Assembly: GCA_946902985.2 (NCBI GenBank)
Contig: OX336388.2
Coordinates: 118,769,894-118,833,893, forward strand
Length of the DNA stretch: 64,000 bases
From: Meconema thalassinum
Lineage: Eukaryota > Arthropoda > Insecta > Orthoptera > Tettigoniidae
Direction of reading: 5' to 3'
Shown: positions 1 through 13,397 of the stretch, one piece after another
Position numbering within the stretch: the first letter of the stretch is position 1
How the letters are laid out: the number at the start of each line of letters is the position of its first letter
Made by a program: the position numbers and the translations under genes
Notes under the pieces: model-generated
Databases searched by the model: none
What the model saw: the letters and a program-made list of their open reading frames with translations, nothing else
What the model was told of the DNA's origin: nothing

Positions 1-2258
1 ACTCTGGCTTTGCTATTCGTAAAAATTAGACCGTGTCTACTGTCAACCATGTTGGGTGTTCCCACAACATTCAGAGAACACTTTCGGTAGTACGGACTAA
101 ACGACTGGAAACATCTTTCTGGTAGAATTAAAACTCATGAACAATCGGATGAATGATGAAACAATGAGTGATGCTTTAGAAAAACAGTTAAAAGAAGAGA
201 AAAATTACTGGAGGAACGTTCTGGAAAGAATAGTTAATGTTTCATTAACGTTGGCCACTTGTATCCTTGCTTTCCGCGGAAGAAGTAGTAAAATGGAAGA
301 TCCAAATAAAGGAAATTTCTTGTCTATAATAGAACTCCTGTCTGACTATTTCCCTGTACTAAAAACCCTTTTGCAAAAGCCAGCAGAAAGTGTAAACTAT
401 TTAAGCCCTAGCATCCAAAATGAAGTTATTTCTTTGATGGAAGATGAAGTACCGTACGATATTGAAAGAAATCAAATATGAAGTACAGGGCTCTCCTTAT
501 TTCTCTGTTATTATGGATACAACACAGTATATAAGTAAAGTTGATCAGTTAAGTGAAGTTTTCAGGTACGTCAGAATGGTAAATGATGAAAAAAATTAAC
601 CCAAAGAAATAAAGATTTGCGAGACGTTTAACTTACTTATTTTACAAAAGTAGAAGATCAAAGTGCATTTGGATTGACAAGTGAAATAGTGGAATCTATT
701 AAAGATGAAGGTCTTGAATTGAAAAAAAAATGTCGTGGCCAAGGTTATGACGGCGCAAGCCTAATGAGTGGAGTATACAATGGAGTGCAGAAAAAGATTC
801 AAGAAGTTGCGCCACATGCATATTTCGTACAAGTCACAATTTAAATCGGCGTTGAAAGACGCTGTAGAAGCCAAGGATGTACTAAATGACTACAACTATT
901 TTGGACACAGTACCAAACACTGGCTGGTGCTGCAAGATGTATCTGAAAATGCAAACATAACGTTATAAACACTCAACCCAACAAGATGGTCGGGAAGGTA
1001 CAATGCAGTTTTTTCTTTAAAGGAGAGGTTTGTCGATATATTAAGAGAGCTATCCAAACTTACTTTGACAAGTAATAAGGCAAAAGAAAGGAATGATGCA
1101 ATAGGATTTAAAAAGAAAATTGAAAGTTTTGAATTTGTGCTTCTGTTAGTTGTACAAACAAAGATTTTGCAGCAACTGAACATCGTATCTAAATGTCTCC
1201 AGTTGACGAACTGTTTAAGAGGCAAAAGGTTTCGCCGAGACTATTTCTTATGATGTGTCGCCAACATTTCCTGCACAAATTTCCAGCGTGCGTGCATCTT
1301 TTTCCTCTAAAATTAAGAAAATGTCGACTGTTAAGCAACTGATAGACCTCCTCTTCATTGAAAATCACATTCTGGTTGTGAGCTATCCTGACGTGTGTAC
1401 TGCTTGTTTTATGTTCTTGACTGTACCTATCACAGTGGCTATAGCAGAAAGATCTTTTTCCAAGCTGAAAATTATCAAGTCCTACCTAAGAAGCACAATG
1501 AGTCAAGAACATAAGTGGGTTGGCCCTTTTATCGAATGAAAATGAAAGAGCTCGAAAACTTAACTTCTCATATGCACCGGTAATTAACATGTTTGCGAAG
1601 CAAAGAGTAGGAAAAAAAGTTTTGTGTAAATTAGGTTAGTTGATAAGTTTATTTGTTTTAAATAGTTTGTTTAATAATAATAATAACTCAACAATCTTTT
1701 TATAAACAATGAGTAAAAATTTATAGATTTATTTTATTTCAAGTCATTTGTACAATTTATAATTTTGAGCTTTAGACCTGGCGTGTATTTTATTTTCAAA
1801 GCCTAGTACTTCATAGACGATCCTATCTGCTCCCTTTTGTTTTCTACTCTAGCTCCATATGTCAGTAATAAAATAACAAATATGTGTACTTAGCCTATAA
1901 TAGCCTATATATTTACAAGCAGTTCCCTTCTCTTTCTAATTGGTATTTGTGTAGACGTATTTTTCTTATTATGATATCACAATTTCTGAAATTGAAAAGC
2001 GATAGCTATTATTTATCATAATTATATAGGACATTTTATGGAGCCAACAGCCAATGTATAAATTAAATATTTCTAGGAAATGGGAAGTGGCAAGTGGGGA
2101 GGAATTCGAAAAGTGCATAAAGTCACTTTGATAAGTTCTTATCTTCGAACATTATTAATATTAAAGGCCTGCAGTTAGGTCAGGTTTTCAAAAGATAGTG
2201 AGGGGGCCCCATTTCAACTTCTTGCCCCGGGACCCCTTCAAGTCTAGCTACGCCACTG
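1..2258 (+). mobile_element. hAT-type DNA transposon, 5' end outside window, decayed
   Basis: The left part carries remnants of a hAT transposase of the DUF4371/ZMYM1-like kind. The right end reads GCTACGCCACTG at 2247-2258, the reverse complement of the CAGTGGCGTAGC terminus common in insect hAT elements. The next 8 bases (2259-2266, ggcctaag) would be the target duplication, but its partner lies left of the window. About 700 bp of AT-rich non-coding DNA separates the last coding remnant from the terminus. That this terminus belongs to the same element as the transposase is inferred from position and family. Confidence 0.65.
80..1539 (+). pseudogene. hAT transposase remnant (DUF4371 + hAT dimerisation domain)
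   Basis: Transposase fragments occur in order but in several frames. About 95-136 encodes the WKHLSGRIKTHE segment that follows the TTF-type zinc finger. 137-481 encodes a DUF4371-like stretch with the motif NVSLTLATCILAFRG. 484-845 continues in broken frames with FSVIMDT and CRGQGYDGASLMSG, the usual RNase H-fold start. 1255-1539 ends in a hAT C-terminal dimerisation motif (VPITVAIAERSFSKLKIIKS). Stop codons and frameshifts separate all parts, for example at 479-481 and near 840, so no functional transposase is made. Family assignment rests on the DUF4371 motifs and the ERSFSKLK signature, which are recognisable; the exact hAT subfamily is not resolved. Confidence 0.8.
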
Positions 2259-2266
2259 GGCCTAAG

Positions 2267-4570
2267 TTAATTCATTGTAAAATAACCCTAAAATTCTTGA
2301 CTTCACTACTTGCATTTCTTTACGTTTCCTCTTAACTCCGAAACATGAAAGAAAAATAATTTAACATGTAAATTTATTACATATTATTAAAATTTACCCT
2401 ATCCCTTACTCCACTGAACAGGCCTATGAAGCAAAATTAGGACCATCACAACTTCAAAGAACCTTATTTTTCAATCATGTTCAGTGTAAAATTGCAGGTT
2501 ATGCTACTGATGTGACGATGTAGTCTTCGATAATAAATACGCTGAGGTAATATTTGTCATCGTATTGAACGTATGCACAGTGCGTTTGGTTGAGGAAATT
2601 TTCAGATTCTTCTTAAAATGTATGCAGCCCTAAATTAGTCAATTCCTCGTAGAATTTCAAAGTTCTGGGTTATTTTTGCGAAGGTTTCTATGATTCATGG
2701 AAAATAGAATTTAAAAGGAAACAGTTCATTGCCTTTAATGCTTTCCTTTGTAGCAAATGTAATGCATAGTTGTTAAAAATCAACGCTTACTAAATCAATA
2801 GACTTCCTTATTTCCATTTGCCCATGTTTTGTTCACTTCCATAAAATACTGAAGTGGAAGGTAACGCTGCATAAGAGCTAATCGTACGATAAAATTTTGT
2901 CAAGTAATTTTCTAATGATGAAAAATAAATTAGGAAGTGATGTAGTAATAGATTGAACTTGTTTGGAGCTCTCGGGCGTTCAATCAAAAATGACCAGCTA
3001 TACAAAAACAATTCTGTTCAAAAATCAGTAGGCCTATTTCATAGTTGGAATTGTTATTAATTATTTACAAGAGGGGATCCTGGATGTCTGAATATTACAG
3101 AACACGACAGCCACTTTTAACACCAAATATGTTACATTCTTAACCTTTGCTACCTTCCGGTACGTAAAGAAACATGCGATGCATTTCCCGATGTCGTATA
3201 AATTACGAAAATGAGTGTTTAAACCCTCTTTAAAAATCATTTCCCCACCTACGCCTCTCACCTTCCAATTTCGAGTTCCTCTGTCCACCCTTTAGTCAGC
3301 TGATCGAGATGTTGGTTTCACTTCACAGTACAGACGCAGTGTGGCAATGCGCACTCTATTGTATTTATGCTCGAAGCCAGCCATAGAAGAAACACACACA
3401 AAAATACATCATAAAAAGATATTATTCAACTGATATGAAACTCTATAAATCATGGCCTCCTTCCTAAAACTAATTCTAAGAGAATGAACAGTAACATATG
3501 AACACTGTAACCTCATTGGGTTACAGTATGAACTTTAGAATACCCAGTTGCATGAATGTAGCTTCGCCACTGGTAACTATTGTGGGATTTCAGGCAATCA
3601 GACACCCACCACTGTATTATTAACTTATACCAGGGCGAATAAAGTAATACGTGAAGGAACTCCGGTAGTTGACCGTTTCCGCCGCTAGATGGTACTAGCG
3701 TCATTTGGCCTAAACGTGCAGGTGGACGGCCAGTCTGGCTCGATGTTTATTAAAAGAAGTATTGCACTAAATACGAAGCAAGTTGTGAATAACAGAAAAA
3801 AATCTCCAAGGAAATACGAACATATTAAAATACTATCCAGAACACACTAAAATACATTTCTACGTAAGAAGAATAGAGCTTACCTCTAAACAAAAGAGAC
3901 CATTGTTTTTCTCGCTGATTTTGAAGACGATCTGGATCACAGTTCACTGGACATTTCTTTCGCCCGGAAAATGAACCGGCATTTAATGTACGGTAATGAA
4001 ACACTATCCTAGGGAAACATAATAACAGGTGATCCTCTAAGCAGCACACATTTCGGAACACAGGAAGTTCACAGACTGATCATATCCACACAATCTGTAA
4101 ATATATCGCCCCTCAACGCGCCTTCTTGCTCTAACTTTGCCTCCACTACTACGTATACACGTGTCATCACGTGAAAAAGAAAAAAATTACGAGCCTTACA
4201 TTAGTCGCATATGATGTGTAACATCTGACATAGAAGAAACCTCACGTGAAATTGTTGATACACCGGTATTTTATAGTATTATTGGCACAAATATTAATCT
4301 ATTGTAAAAGGGAGTGTTTTACAGATATTGTAGTTTTTAATACGGAACTCATTTTATTAGATGATTTGTAGCTTCCACCAGCACTAGCCTAAATAAAGAG
4401 TACGATATGGATCAACTAGATTAATAGACGCGACACCGCTCATAACCTTAAATTCCTTATGAACAGGTCCTCTTGATTCACAGACCAACACGTAATTTCA
4501 TATGGATTCTGTTAAAATGAGTCATATTGATATGATAAATACCGTTTAAAATGATAATCTGGTAGCAAAA
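2267..4570. other. Intergenic or intronic stretch, nothing recognised
   Basis: About 2.3 kb of AT-rich sequence. Short open frames on the minus strand (for example 3061-3288, 3513-3704 and 3825-4061) encode peptides with no recognisable motif and no credible splice context. No tandem repeat, LTR or terminal inverted repeat was seen. Confidence 0.5.
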
Positions 4571-4574
4571 ATAT

Positions 4575-4645
4575 CTACCCCGCCCAGGATTCGAACCCAA
4601 GATCTCTAGATTCACAGTCATACGCACGGCTATTTCGACTACGCA
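4575..4645 (-). repeat. tRNA-like head of a SINE
   Basis: On the minus strand the sequence has a B-box-like GGGTTCGAATCC (complement of 4588-4599) and an upstream TGCGTAGTCGAAATAGCC resembling an A box. The surrounding arms do not form a convincing cloverleaf, so this is a tRNA-derived SINE remnant and not a tRNA gene. The body and tail were not delimited. Confidence 0.5.
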
Positions 4646-4857
4646 AATATTGTGCAAAAGATGGTGACTTATTTCCACGTTCCAATAATACTGCATTTCG
4701 GAATTAAGTTTCATTTATATTTTGCTCGTTTCGATAATGTTCCTGAGTGACATAGAGTTTAAAATGCCTTATGCCAATGCAATGCCGACTGCTTACAATG
4801 TTTGATATTAAGGCATTTTACCATTTAAAAATACTGATACGAAGACTTTGAACATGT

Positions 4858-7792
4858 TGGTGTATTCTTTGGAATACTCGGTAAGATAGAGTAAGCTTTT
4901 GCTTCTCTTTGCTTTAGTTCATCCCTTCCTTTTTTCTCAAACACCAACAGTGATCTCCTGATTTCTCTTTGTTGGTATATGTCTCTCATATTACCTGTAA
5001 GTCTGTTCTAGATATACATCTTCCATGACCCACCTAGCGTCATCTAGCAGCGAATCTCTGAAGTTCCTCAATTCTTCATTGTACAAGAGGACCTCCTTAT
5101 CAATCTAGCCACCAGATCTCGTCGCCATCGCCAGCTATCATCTCCGTGATCAAGAGAACTTCGTCTACTTTTTCACTAACCAGGCTGCGCGCTAGTGACT
5201 CCTACTATCAACTCTTTGAAGACCATTTCATCAAGAAGATTTTTATAACTGTAAAGTTGGCTATTCTTATATGTATTCCTTTTGTCTCCTACCCCCACTC
5301 TTTTTCCCTTCCCTGGTCCCTCCGCGCTCCGTTGAGCATGTCTCACTTGTACGTCGGAAGTCAAACCAGTCAGTTAGAGCTTAACTAAAGCTCGCCTCCT
5401 CCACTCTAGAGGCAAACTTTTAAATTCGACGCCATGTTCGAGTTTTAAAACCAACCGTCGACAGCACCATCGCCTCCTTCATGAAGCAAAGATAAGTACC
5501 GACTTCATGTTTTAACCTCATTATCATCGCTTTTAAAAGGCTCAATGCTTTTATTTGGATTTTATAGACAGTGAAAGTTGCTATTTGATAATAACTGCTT
5601 TCAAGAGATCTTCTTGATCAAACTCAAACTATCAAGTCTAACTTTCAAAATGAAAGATTTTCTGAGATGCTATCTCACATCGAGGGATAATTCCAAAATA
5701 CCCACTGTCTATATAATCTAGTTTTCCGCCGAGGGATTCTCTACCCAATTTAAACAAGTCATCATTGCTCTGGAACCTTCCAGAACCTACACTCTATCTA
5801 CCAGTTATACTGTCATATATTTTCCACTCACATATGGGAATACTTTTTCAAACTAAGGAATCTTCCTTAGGAACTGCTAATCAATATCTAATTTTTCTTC
5901 CTCCGTTGGGATTTTTCTGGTGCATTCAACTATAACCTACAAGTTTTTCAAGCAATAGACTCTCGCAAATCTAGTGTAACTAGTTATTTTCCACCATTGC
6001 AATAACTTTCTTTGCCATCAACTTTTTGTGCTACTACTGTGAACTTTTCAACTATATCAACTGACTATAGTGAAAACAGTGCCTGTTCAACTTTTCATCC
6101 GCGTCGCGCTCGTCCGAGTACAATAAATACGGCCATGAACACTTTTCCACAATCCCATTTGATCTTTCCCAAACCCTTTACTAACAAACTAAAATAATAA
6201 AATTGTTACTTTAGGTCTTTTTTCAATGAGGTGTCACTCTACATAAGTGCCCTCCCTTATTTGCTCCATGTATAACGAATTAATGTCTGTAAAACTTCGT
6301 GTCTAGTACACGCCTTAAATTATATTGTTTCTCCCTTTTAATGAGGGAATCCAATTCTTTCAACTCATGAGTTATCTCTAGGTTTCACGAAAGGGAAACT
6401 TGCCCCATTTTTCTCGTGATCCCTACTTAAACATAGGAATTCTAGAAACTTCCTTTCGATTGTTCTCTTCAGGTTTCACAATAAGTGACCTGCCCTATTT
6501 GTATAATCTCCTATGTATAATCATTAAGCGTATTTTTGTATCAATACAAGAAGTTATAGAAACTTCTATTTCATTTCTTCCTGTTTTTTGTTGTTACTTT
6601 CGAAGTTGATCATACTTCTAAGATACTTATCTAGAAATCTTTAAAGTAAACACCATGTACCTGACTTACTGTTTAACTTTAATTACGTCAGTAATCTTTA
6701 AATTTTTCATTTATTCATCTTAGCCATTTCAAAATCTTCATCTTAGCCATTTCAAAATCTTACGAAGATTTTAAAGCATATACAAGGTTTAAAACCAAAA
6801 GAATTATCAATTGCCTGGCGCAAGCTTTAGATGTCTTCGGAGGTCTGCAACCCCAATTGTTTATAAAAATCAAAATTATATATTTCTTACAAAAACTACT
6901 TCCTTTTACATTGTTAAATAAATTAAAGATTTGTATTTGCTTTATCATTTCTCTAACATAACGGTTAGGCAAGATCCTGTCTTCCTTGGCTCTTCCTATT
7001 TAAGAAAAATAAATCTATTGATAGGGTTATCACCACTTGTTGCATTTGAGCAAGAACTCTTAGTTATTAACTTAGTAAAGTCTCTCTTAGCTTTAATAGC
7101 TAATTCTAACTGGCCAGTAAGGCAAGCATAGCTCGCTACGCCAGCTTCCTGCTTGTGGAGATTCTCTCTAACACTTATGGTTGGTTTTTCAAAATATAAG
7201 TGTTTCTCATTGTCTAAATTTTAGTCGGCACCTCGCTGGGTAAAAGCTTAGTCATTCCTAAATGCAACTATTGGTACACTTACCAAAATTATTCCCAAAG
7301 GTATAATTGCTTTATCCCTACCTATCCTTCTTGGAAGCATTAGGTCGCTCTTTAGAAATTCTACAATTTCAAAAACTAAATTATCGAAGCTGATTCAAAT
7401 TATTTGCACTCTTCAAATTACTTGTTTAGAAACAAACTCCTTTGAACAGATACACAATAAATCTGTTACTCTTTGTCTTGCCAGACCACCACCCTTCCCC
7501 ATAGTAGGCATATGTATGCTTGAGAGGGAATTCACTACAGAAGCTTTCTCGCGAACACCCCAAGTTCCAGCTGCGTTTTGTTTTAGTTTCGCCCAGGTCC
7601 CTACCCACTTTAGGTATCGGAGAGCGGATTTACAGTGGCAGCTGCCTTTGAGTATACTTAAAGTTAAAATTATAACTTCTGTTGGACACTCGTCCTATTT
7701 TTTCATCCTTTTTCTCCAGTCCGAAATCCACTTATTTTTCTTCATCATCTTCCCTTGGGAGTTAGGTTATTCCCAAGCTAATAATCTACCCA
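4858..7792 (+). repeat. 5' LTR of BEL-1, 2,935 bp
   Basis: It starts TGGTGTATTC and ends ATAATCTACCCA, and is repeated at 13398-17058. It carries no convincing gene: the open frames inside it (for example 6012-6197 and 7516-7875) show no domain. A tandem duplication of about 25 bp around 6716-6760 (core CATCTTAGCCATTTCAAAAT) is present here and single in the 3' LTR, which accounts for the 26-bp length difference once the 3' insertion is removed. At nearly 3 kb it is far longer than the few hundred bases typical of BEL/Pao LTRs. Confidence 0.9.
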
Positions 7793-7797
7793 AAATA

Positions 7798-7815
7798 TGG
7801 TGCCGAAACCCGGGA
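7798..7815 (+). other. Primer-binding site complementary to tRNA-Phe
   Basis: TGGTGCCGAAACCCGGGA lies 5 bp downstream of the 5' LTR. Its reverse complement, TCCCGGGTTTCGGCACCA, matches the 3' end of insect tRNA-Phe (acceptor strand pairing with GCCGAAA) including the added CCA. This is where minus-strand DNA synthesis would be primed. Confidence 0.85.
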
Positions 7816-8057
7816 GAGTCCATTTATGACATTTTTATTTTTGTCAAGGGTTATTTGACAATATTTTGCAAATAATTAATATCTTCTTTGAATCTTTCAG
7901 CTATAGCTTCACCGTGCAAAGCCTCTGAAGGAGAAAGAGGCCGCTCCTGTCTCCTTTGGTGTGTCCCTTTCTTTCAACTTATTTGCTGCAGCCAGTCTGA
8001 CCGCATTTCCAAGGTTCCACAGTTTCGTAAGTTATACTTTAATCTACCTATTTTGTC

Positions 8058-9503
8058 ATGGCTCCTACAGAATAGGATAAAGATGAAAAACTTACTTCTA
8101 AACGAGCATCCTATAAAGGGCAAATTACCCGATTTAGAAAATACATCAAAGAACTAGATCCCTCAGAAGCTCAATTAGACTTGTTAAAACATCGTGTAAG
8201 GGATTTTGAACGCTCATATGAAAATTATTGTAACATCCAAACTGAAATCGAAACTTGTATGCTCAATCAAACTGAAGATCGAGTCGAAGTAGAAAACCAA
8301 TAATACGAAGGTATAGGTTCTGCTTTTAAAATAATACGCCAACTCGAAGAAGAACAGAAAAAGGACGGTTCTGTTCTCGGTTCCCTTCACGAACAAAAAA
8401 TCTCTTCTCGCGATGGCACTCACAAGCCCAAACCAATCCTTCCTAAGATTGATTCACCCCACTTCTCTGGAGACGAATCTACTAGGGATTCTTTCTATGA
8501 ACTATTTTGCTCTCTTGTTCATGACAATGAAGATATTCAAGTCATCTACAATTTTCATTATTTGAGATCTATCCTCCGAGGTCAAGCTCTGCAGTTAGTT
8601 GAAGCACTCCCATTAAGTGCCGAAAACTACCCCATTGCCTTTAACTTGCTGGAGGAAATATACGGTAATTCACGGTTACGTATTCAACGCCATATGAAGG
8701 CTCTATTTAACTTACCTGCGTCACAGCACAATGACGTCACTAGTTTGCGTACTCTCATTGATACAACACAACTTCACGTTAAAGCTCTATCCCAATTAGA
8801 TCAACCCACTGATCACTGGGACACTTTCCTAATACACTTAGTGGTTTCTAAAGTCGATGTTGCTACCCTCAAAGCTTGGGAGATTGAACTTTCCAGAGAA
8901 GACGATTACTCTTACGAGCATTTAGTCAGTTTCATAAATGCTAGATGCCAACTCTTACCTGCTTTAGCTAATCAAAATGAACCCTCATCCCCTAGTTCTA
9001 AATTTGAATCAATGTCTCTTAACCCTAAAAGCGAACGCTTAGCGTCTAGTATCCAAAAACCTGGGTCCAGCTCATCTAAACTCAAGTCAAACGCCACTGG
9101 TTACCCAACTAGGTCTAGTGAACGGCGTACTGCTAGTTCTCTCGTTTTAAACACTCAAAGCGAACCCCGCAAGAGTGTAAATGAACCATTAAAGTGCATA
9201 CTTTGTAAAGATTCCCACGCCTTATATCTATGTAAATCTTTTAAAGAATTGTCAGTCGACGACAGAAGAAAATTAGTTTCCCAGAATAAACATTGCATCA
9301 ACTGCTTAGCACCCACGCATTCTGCTTCAAATTGCAAGTCCACCAGACTTTGCTTCCATTGTGAAAAAGCTCATCACACTTTACTACATCGTCATGATCA
9401 AGCAAGGTCATCGACCGCATCTACTTCTCAGAAAAGTGACAATGCTAACAGTTCCAATGCTTCATCTTACATTCAAAATGCCAAGTCCATACGTAATACG
9501 TAG
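8058..9503 (+). pseudogene. BEL-1 gag region, broken
   Basis: The likely start is ATG at 8058, in the same frame as the rest of gag. Stop codons interrupt it at 8073-8075 (TAG, codon 6) and 8301-8303 (TAA). The open part from about 8460 encodes the capsid-like core with FSGDE, NLPA and an alpha-helical LHVKAL segment, then three clustered Cys/His knuckles (CILCKDSHALYLC, CINCLAPTHSASNC, CFHCEKAHH) at about 9195-9375 that would bind RNA. Near 9485-9495 a 7-bp tandem duplication (taatacg-like) shifts the frame, so gag ends prematurely at 9501-9503 instead of continuing into protease. The sister element at 36532-44304 reads through the same point without a break. Confidence 0.88.
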
Positions 9504-12500
9504 TGCCCAAGTACTATTGTCCACTGTCCAAATTGAAGTTCAGGATAACTTTGGCAACTGGGTCCGTGCACGTGGTCTTCTTGATTCAGCGGCAACTCAT
9601 GATGTTGTGTCTAATTCTTTGATTAGAAAACTAGGCCTACCTGTAAACCCCACTTCTATTAAAGTATCGGGCATTAACAGCTCGAAATCGCAAGCTTTAC
9701 AGTTTTCAAAGCTAACCATAAGAGACATTTGTCACAGAAACAACTTTCTCAAACTGAATTGTCTCATTCTCAATAGCATAGGAGAAGATACTCCAAGTCA
9801 CTCTGTGGATATTTCAGGTTTAAACATTCCCTCGCATTTAAGGCTAGCCGATCCTCTGTTCAATGTACAAAACCCCATTGACATACTCTTTAGTGCCAAT
9901 GTTTTCTGGAATTGCCTTCGTAAACAGGTTCGCAAGTTATCCTCAAACGTGGTTGCCAGAGACACTAATTTTGGATGGATCGTCACCGGTCAACTTCCTC
10001 ATTATTCTCCCCAACCCGCATCGCAATGTTATTTCGCTAATACTGACTTGGAACAGTTCTGGAGGCTCGAAAGCGTTGATTCTCCTAACGTGACCTCTTC
10101 AGAAAACGAATTCTGTGAGCAACTTTTTCTGAATACCACCACTCGTTCTTCTGATGGCTGGTTTATTGTTCAGATGCCAAGATTACATAATCCCCCTAAA
10201 CTTATTAACTCTCAACCCAAAGCTCGAAAAGCTCTCTTTGCTATCGAGAGCAAATTCAAGAAAGAACCTCCTGTTAAACAGCAGTATACTGATTTCATGG
10301 ATGAGTATCAAAGCTTGGATCATATGGAAGTTGTCAACAAATCTCATGACGAATTGCACCCCCCATTTGAAACGGTTTTCTTAAATCATCATCCCGTGTG
10401 GAAAAACCCTCTTGTAAAGGATAAAATCCGAGTTGTTTTCAATGGTTCATCACCTGACGTTAATGGCAACAGTCTTAACGATACTCTACTCTGGTCCTGC
10501 TATTCAGTCAGATTTATCTGCTATACTCTTAAACTTTCGATTATTTCCCATAGCTGTTATAGCGGATATAAAACAGATGTACCGTCAAGTTTTAATTCAG
10601 CCTGAACAACGAGATCTCCAAAGAATCTTGTGGCGCGACGAAATCAGCAAGCCCATTAAGGTATTTCGCTTAAAGACGGTTACTTGTGGCTTAAAACCTT
10701 CCGCTTTCCTTGCTATCCGATCCCTACACTTGTTAGCCTCTCAAGATGGTCATTTATTTGATTCTAAAGCTTTCGAAGCACTAACTACATCATTCCATGT
10801 TGACGATTACTTGCAGTCCTTCCCCACTCTGGAAGAAGCTTCCTTCGTGTCTCTAGAACTTCAAGCATTGTTAAAGAATGGAGGATTCCCACTTCATAAG
10901 TGGAATTCCAACTCCCATGAGTTTCTCGCCCGGTTTCCTATTGAAGATGTAGATCCCTCCTCCGTCGAAATTTGTGGAGACTCCGAATCCATAAAAACTC
11001 TTGGAGTTCATTGGTGCACTAGCACTGACACTCTCATCTATAAAGTTTCGCTCGCAGAAGAGCTCCCTAACACAAAAAGACAAATTATCTCTGAAATTGC
11101 AAAAAATTTTGATCCTCTTCAATTCCTTGCCCCAGTTATTGTTATAGCCAAACTTTTCATGCAAGAGCTATGGTCGCTCAAATGTGAATGGGACGACTCT
11201 GTTCCCCTTTCCTTTCTTAACAGATGGCTCTCTTTTCGCAGCAATTTGCTTGATCTTTCCCTTATTGAAATTCCCAGGAATTTAATTAACGCTCATCCTA
11301 ATGCATCTTTTTTCCTTCATGTGTTTGCGGACAGTTCCGAAAAAGCTTACGGTTGCTGTGCATATTTGGTTTATCGCGGTTCATTAAATGGATATTCAGT
11401 TTCCAACCTTGTTTGTGCCAAATCGAAGGTGGCTCCTCTTAAAACTATCACTTTGCCTAGGCTTGAATTGTGTGCTGCACTCATGGCCGCAGAACTTGTT
11501 AAAAAATTACGGGAAGTCTTAAAAGTCGAATTCTCGCAAATCTATCTCTGGAGCGATTCCATGATCGCCCTTTCTTGGATCGCCAAAAGCCCCGCTCATT
11601 GGCAAACTTTTGTTGCTAACAGGGTTTCCAAAATTCAAACTCTTTCTTCGGTATGTCAATGGAGGCATGTGCCCAGCGCTGACAACCTGCCGACATCATT
11701 TTTCGTGGATGTTTACCCCCTCAATTGGCAGCTTCTCAGTTGTACTGGCATGGGTCCTCGTGGTTAATCGGAGACTCTTCTTGTTGGCCTTCTAAACCTC
11801 CAATTACAAACTTCAACTTGCCTGACGCTAAAGTATCTAAATCTACTGCTTCGTGTCTTGTTTCCAACGTTCCTCATCCCTTGTTGTCCCGCTATTCTTC
11901 CTTTCACAAATTAATTCGAATTGTTGCCTATCTTCTCAGATGGAAATATCTTGTGGTCGACCAACCTCTTCTCCCCAAACCACACCTTACCAATCATGAA
12001 TTGAATCTCGCTACCATTAAGGTTTTGCAACTAACACAGCAAGAAGCCTTTTCTTTGAATTGTCTTTACTTTCTTCTAAAAGGGATCTTCCCAAATCCAG
12101 TCGTCTTCGTGCTTTAGCCCCGTTCCTTGATGGCAATAGGTTACTCAGGGTAGGTGGTAGGCTCTCGCAATCTTTGCTTTCTGAGGACAAAAAGCATCCC
12201 GTTATTTTGCCTTCTAAACATCACGTAACTTCCTTAATTATACGTGACTTTCATTATCGCAATCTGCATGTTGGTACACGCACACTGCTTTGCCTCTTAA
12301 GGGAATAGTACCGGATTATAAATGGAATTCATGAAGTTTCCTCTGTAATTCACAAGTGCATTCCTTGCTTCAAAGCGAAACCTAAAGTCAATACTCAATT
12401 AATGAGCGATCTGCCCTCTTTCCGCTCTTCTCCTATGCGTCCCTTTGCGTTAACTGGTGTGGACTATATGGGTCCGTTCCAATATCAACGCAATTCCCCT

Positions 12501-13355
12501 GAAGCTAAACGCAAATTGTTTGGTAAGCTCTATGTTTCTCTCTTTGTTTGCATGGTTACTGGCGCGATCCATTTGGAACTAGTAACGAATGCCTCTACTT
12601 CTTACTTTTTATCAGCTGTTTCTCGCTTCGCTGCTAGGCGTGGTGTTCCTTCGGAGATGTTCTCTGATAACGCTTACACTTTTCAAGGCGCAGCTTCCTT
12701 GTGGAAGAAAGCTCTCACATCTTCTTCTGCCATGGAACAGAATTCTAACTTTTCCTACTCAAAGGGTTTCAAATGGCGTTTTATACCTCCCTACGCTCCT
12801 CATCACGGTGGTAGGTGGGAATCCTGCCTAGAGCTCACTAAACGTCACTTAAGAAAGGTTTTAGGTAATCGCATTCTGACTTATGAAGAATTTAATTCGC
12901 TGTCTGTTTTGATTGAAGGTATTGTTAATTCTCGCCCTTTAACTCCACTTTCCAATGACCCTGATGACCGGCTTCCACTCACACCTGGTCACTTCCTTAA
13001 TGGCACTTCTCTTTCTGCCCCTCCTCCCCTTCCCAACTCTTACAGGGAATCTAATTTACCTATTGTTTGGCATAAACTTGAAGCCCTCCGCAATTCTTTC
13101 TGGAAGAGGTGGAATTTGGAATACTTAACTTCCCTACAACGGAGACAGAAGTGGTTTCTTTCCAATCCCGACATTTAAGTGGGGGACTAGGTCTTGGTTA
13201 GGGATGTTTCTCCTCCCTTGGTCTGGATTTCTGGTAGAGTGACCGAGTGTTATCCTGGAAGGGATGGGAGAGTTAGGGTAGCCAAGATCTTGACCACTAA
13301 TGGGCATATCATAAGACCACTGTCTTTAATTGCTCCTTTACCTTTAAACTTTTAA
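9504..13355 (+). pseudogene. BEL-1 pol: protease, RT, RNase H, integrase, broken
   Basis: The polyprotein continues in shifting frames. Protease has LLDSAATHD near 9580. RT begins about 10190, and its catalytic motif reads HVDDYL near 10798 (His where Tyr is usual). RNase H starts at HVFADSSEKAYG (about 11320). Integrase has the HHCC finger (about 12265-12370), VDYMGPF, SDNAYTF and GGRWESC for the D,D,E triad. Breaks: a 2-bp deletion near 10490, a 1-bp deletion near 11690, a frame change near 12060-12100, TAG at 12306-12308, TAA at 13176-13178 and a further stop shortly after. The reading frame would end at 13353-13355. Each break is absent or different in the sister element, so these are decay mutations, not programmed shifts. 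Confidence 0.9.
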
Positions 13356-13397
13356 TTTCTTGTCTCTGTTCTCTGTTGGTGTTAACCCATCCCAGCT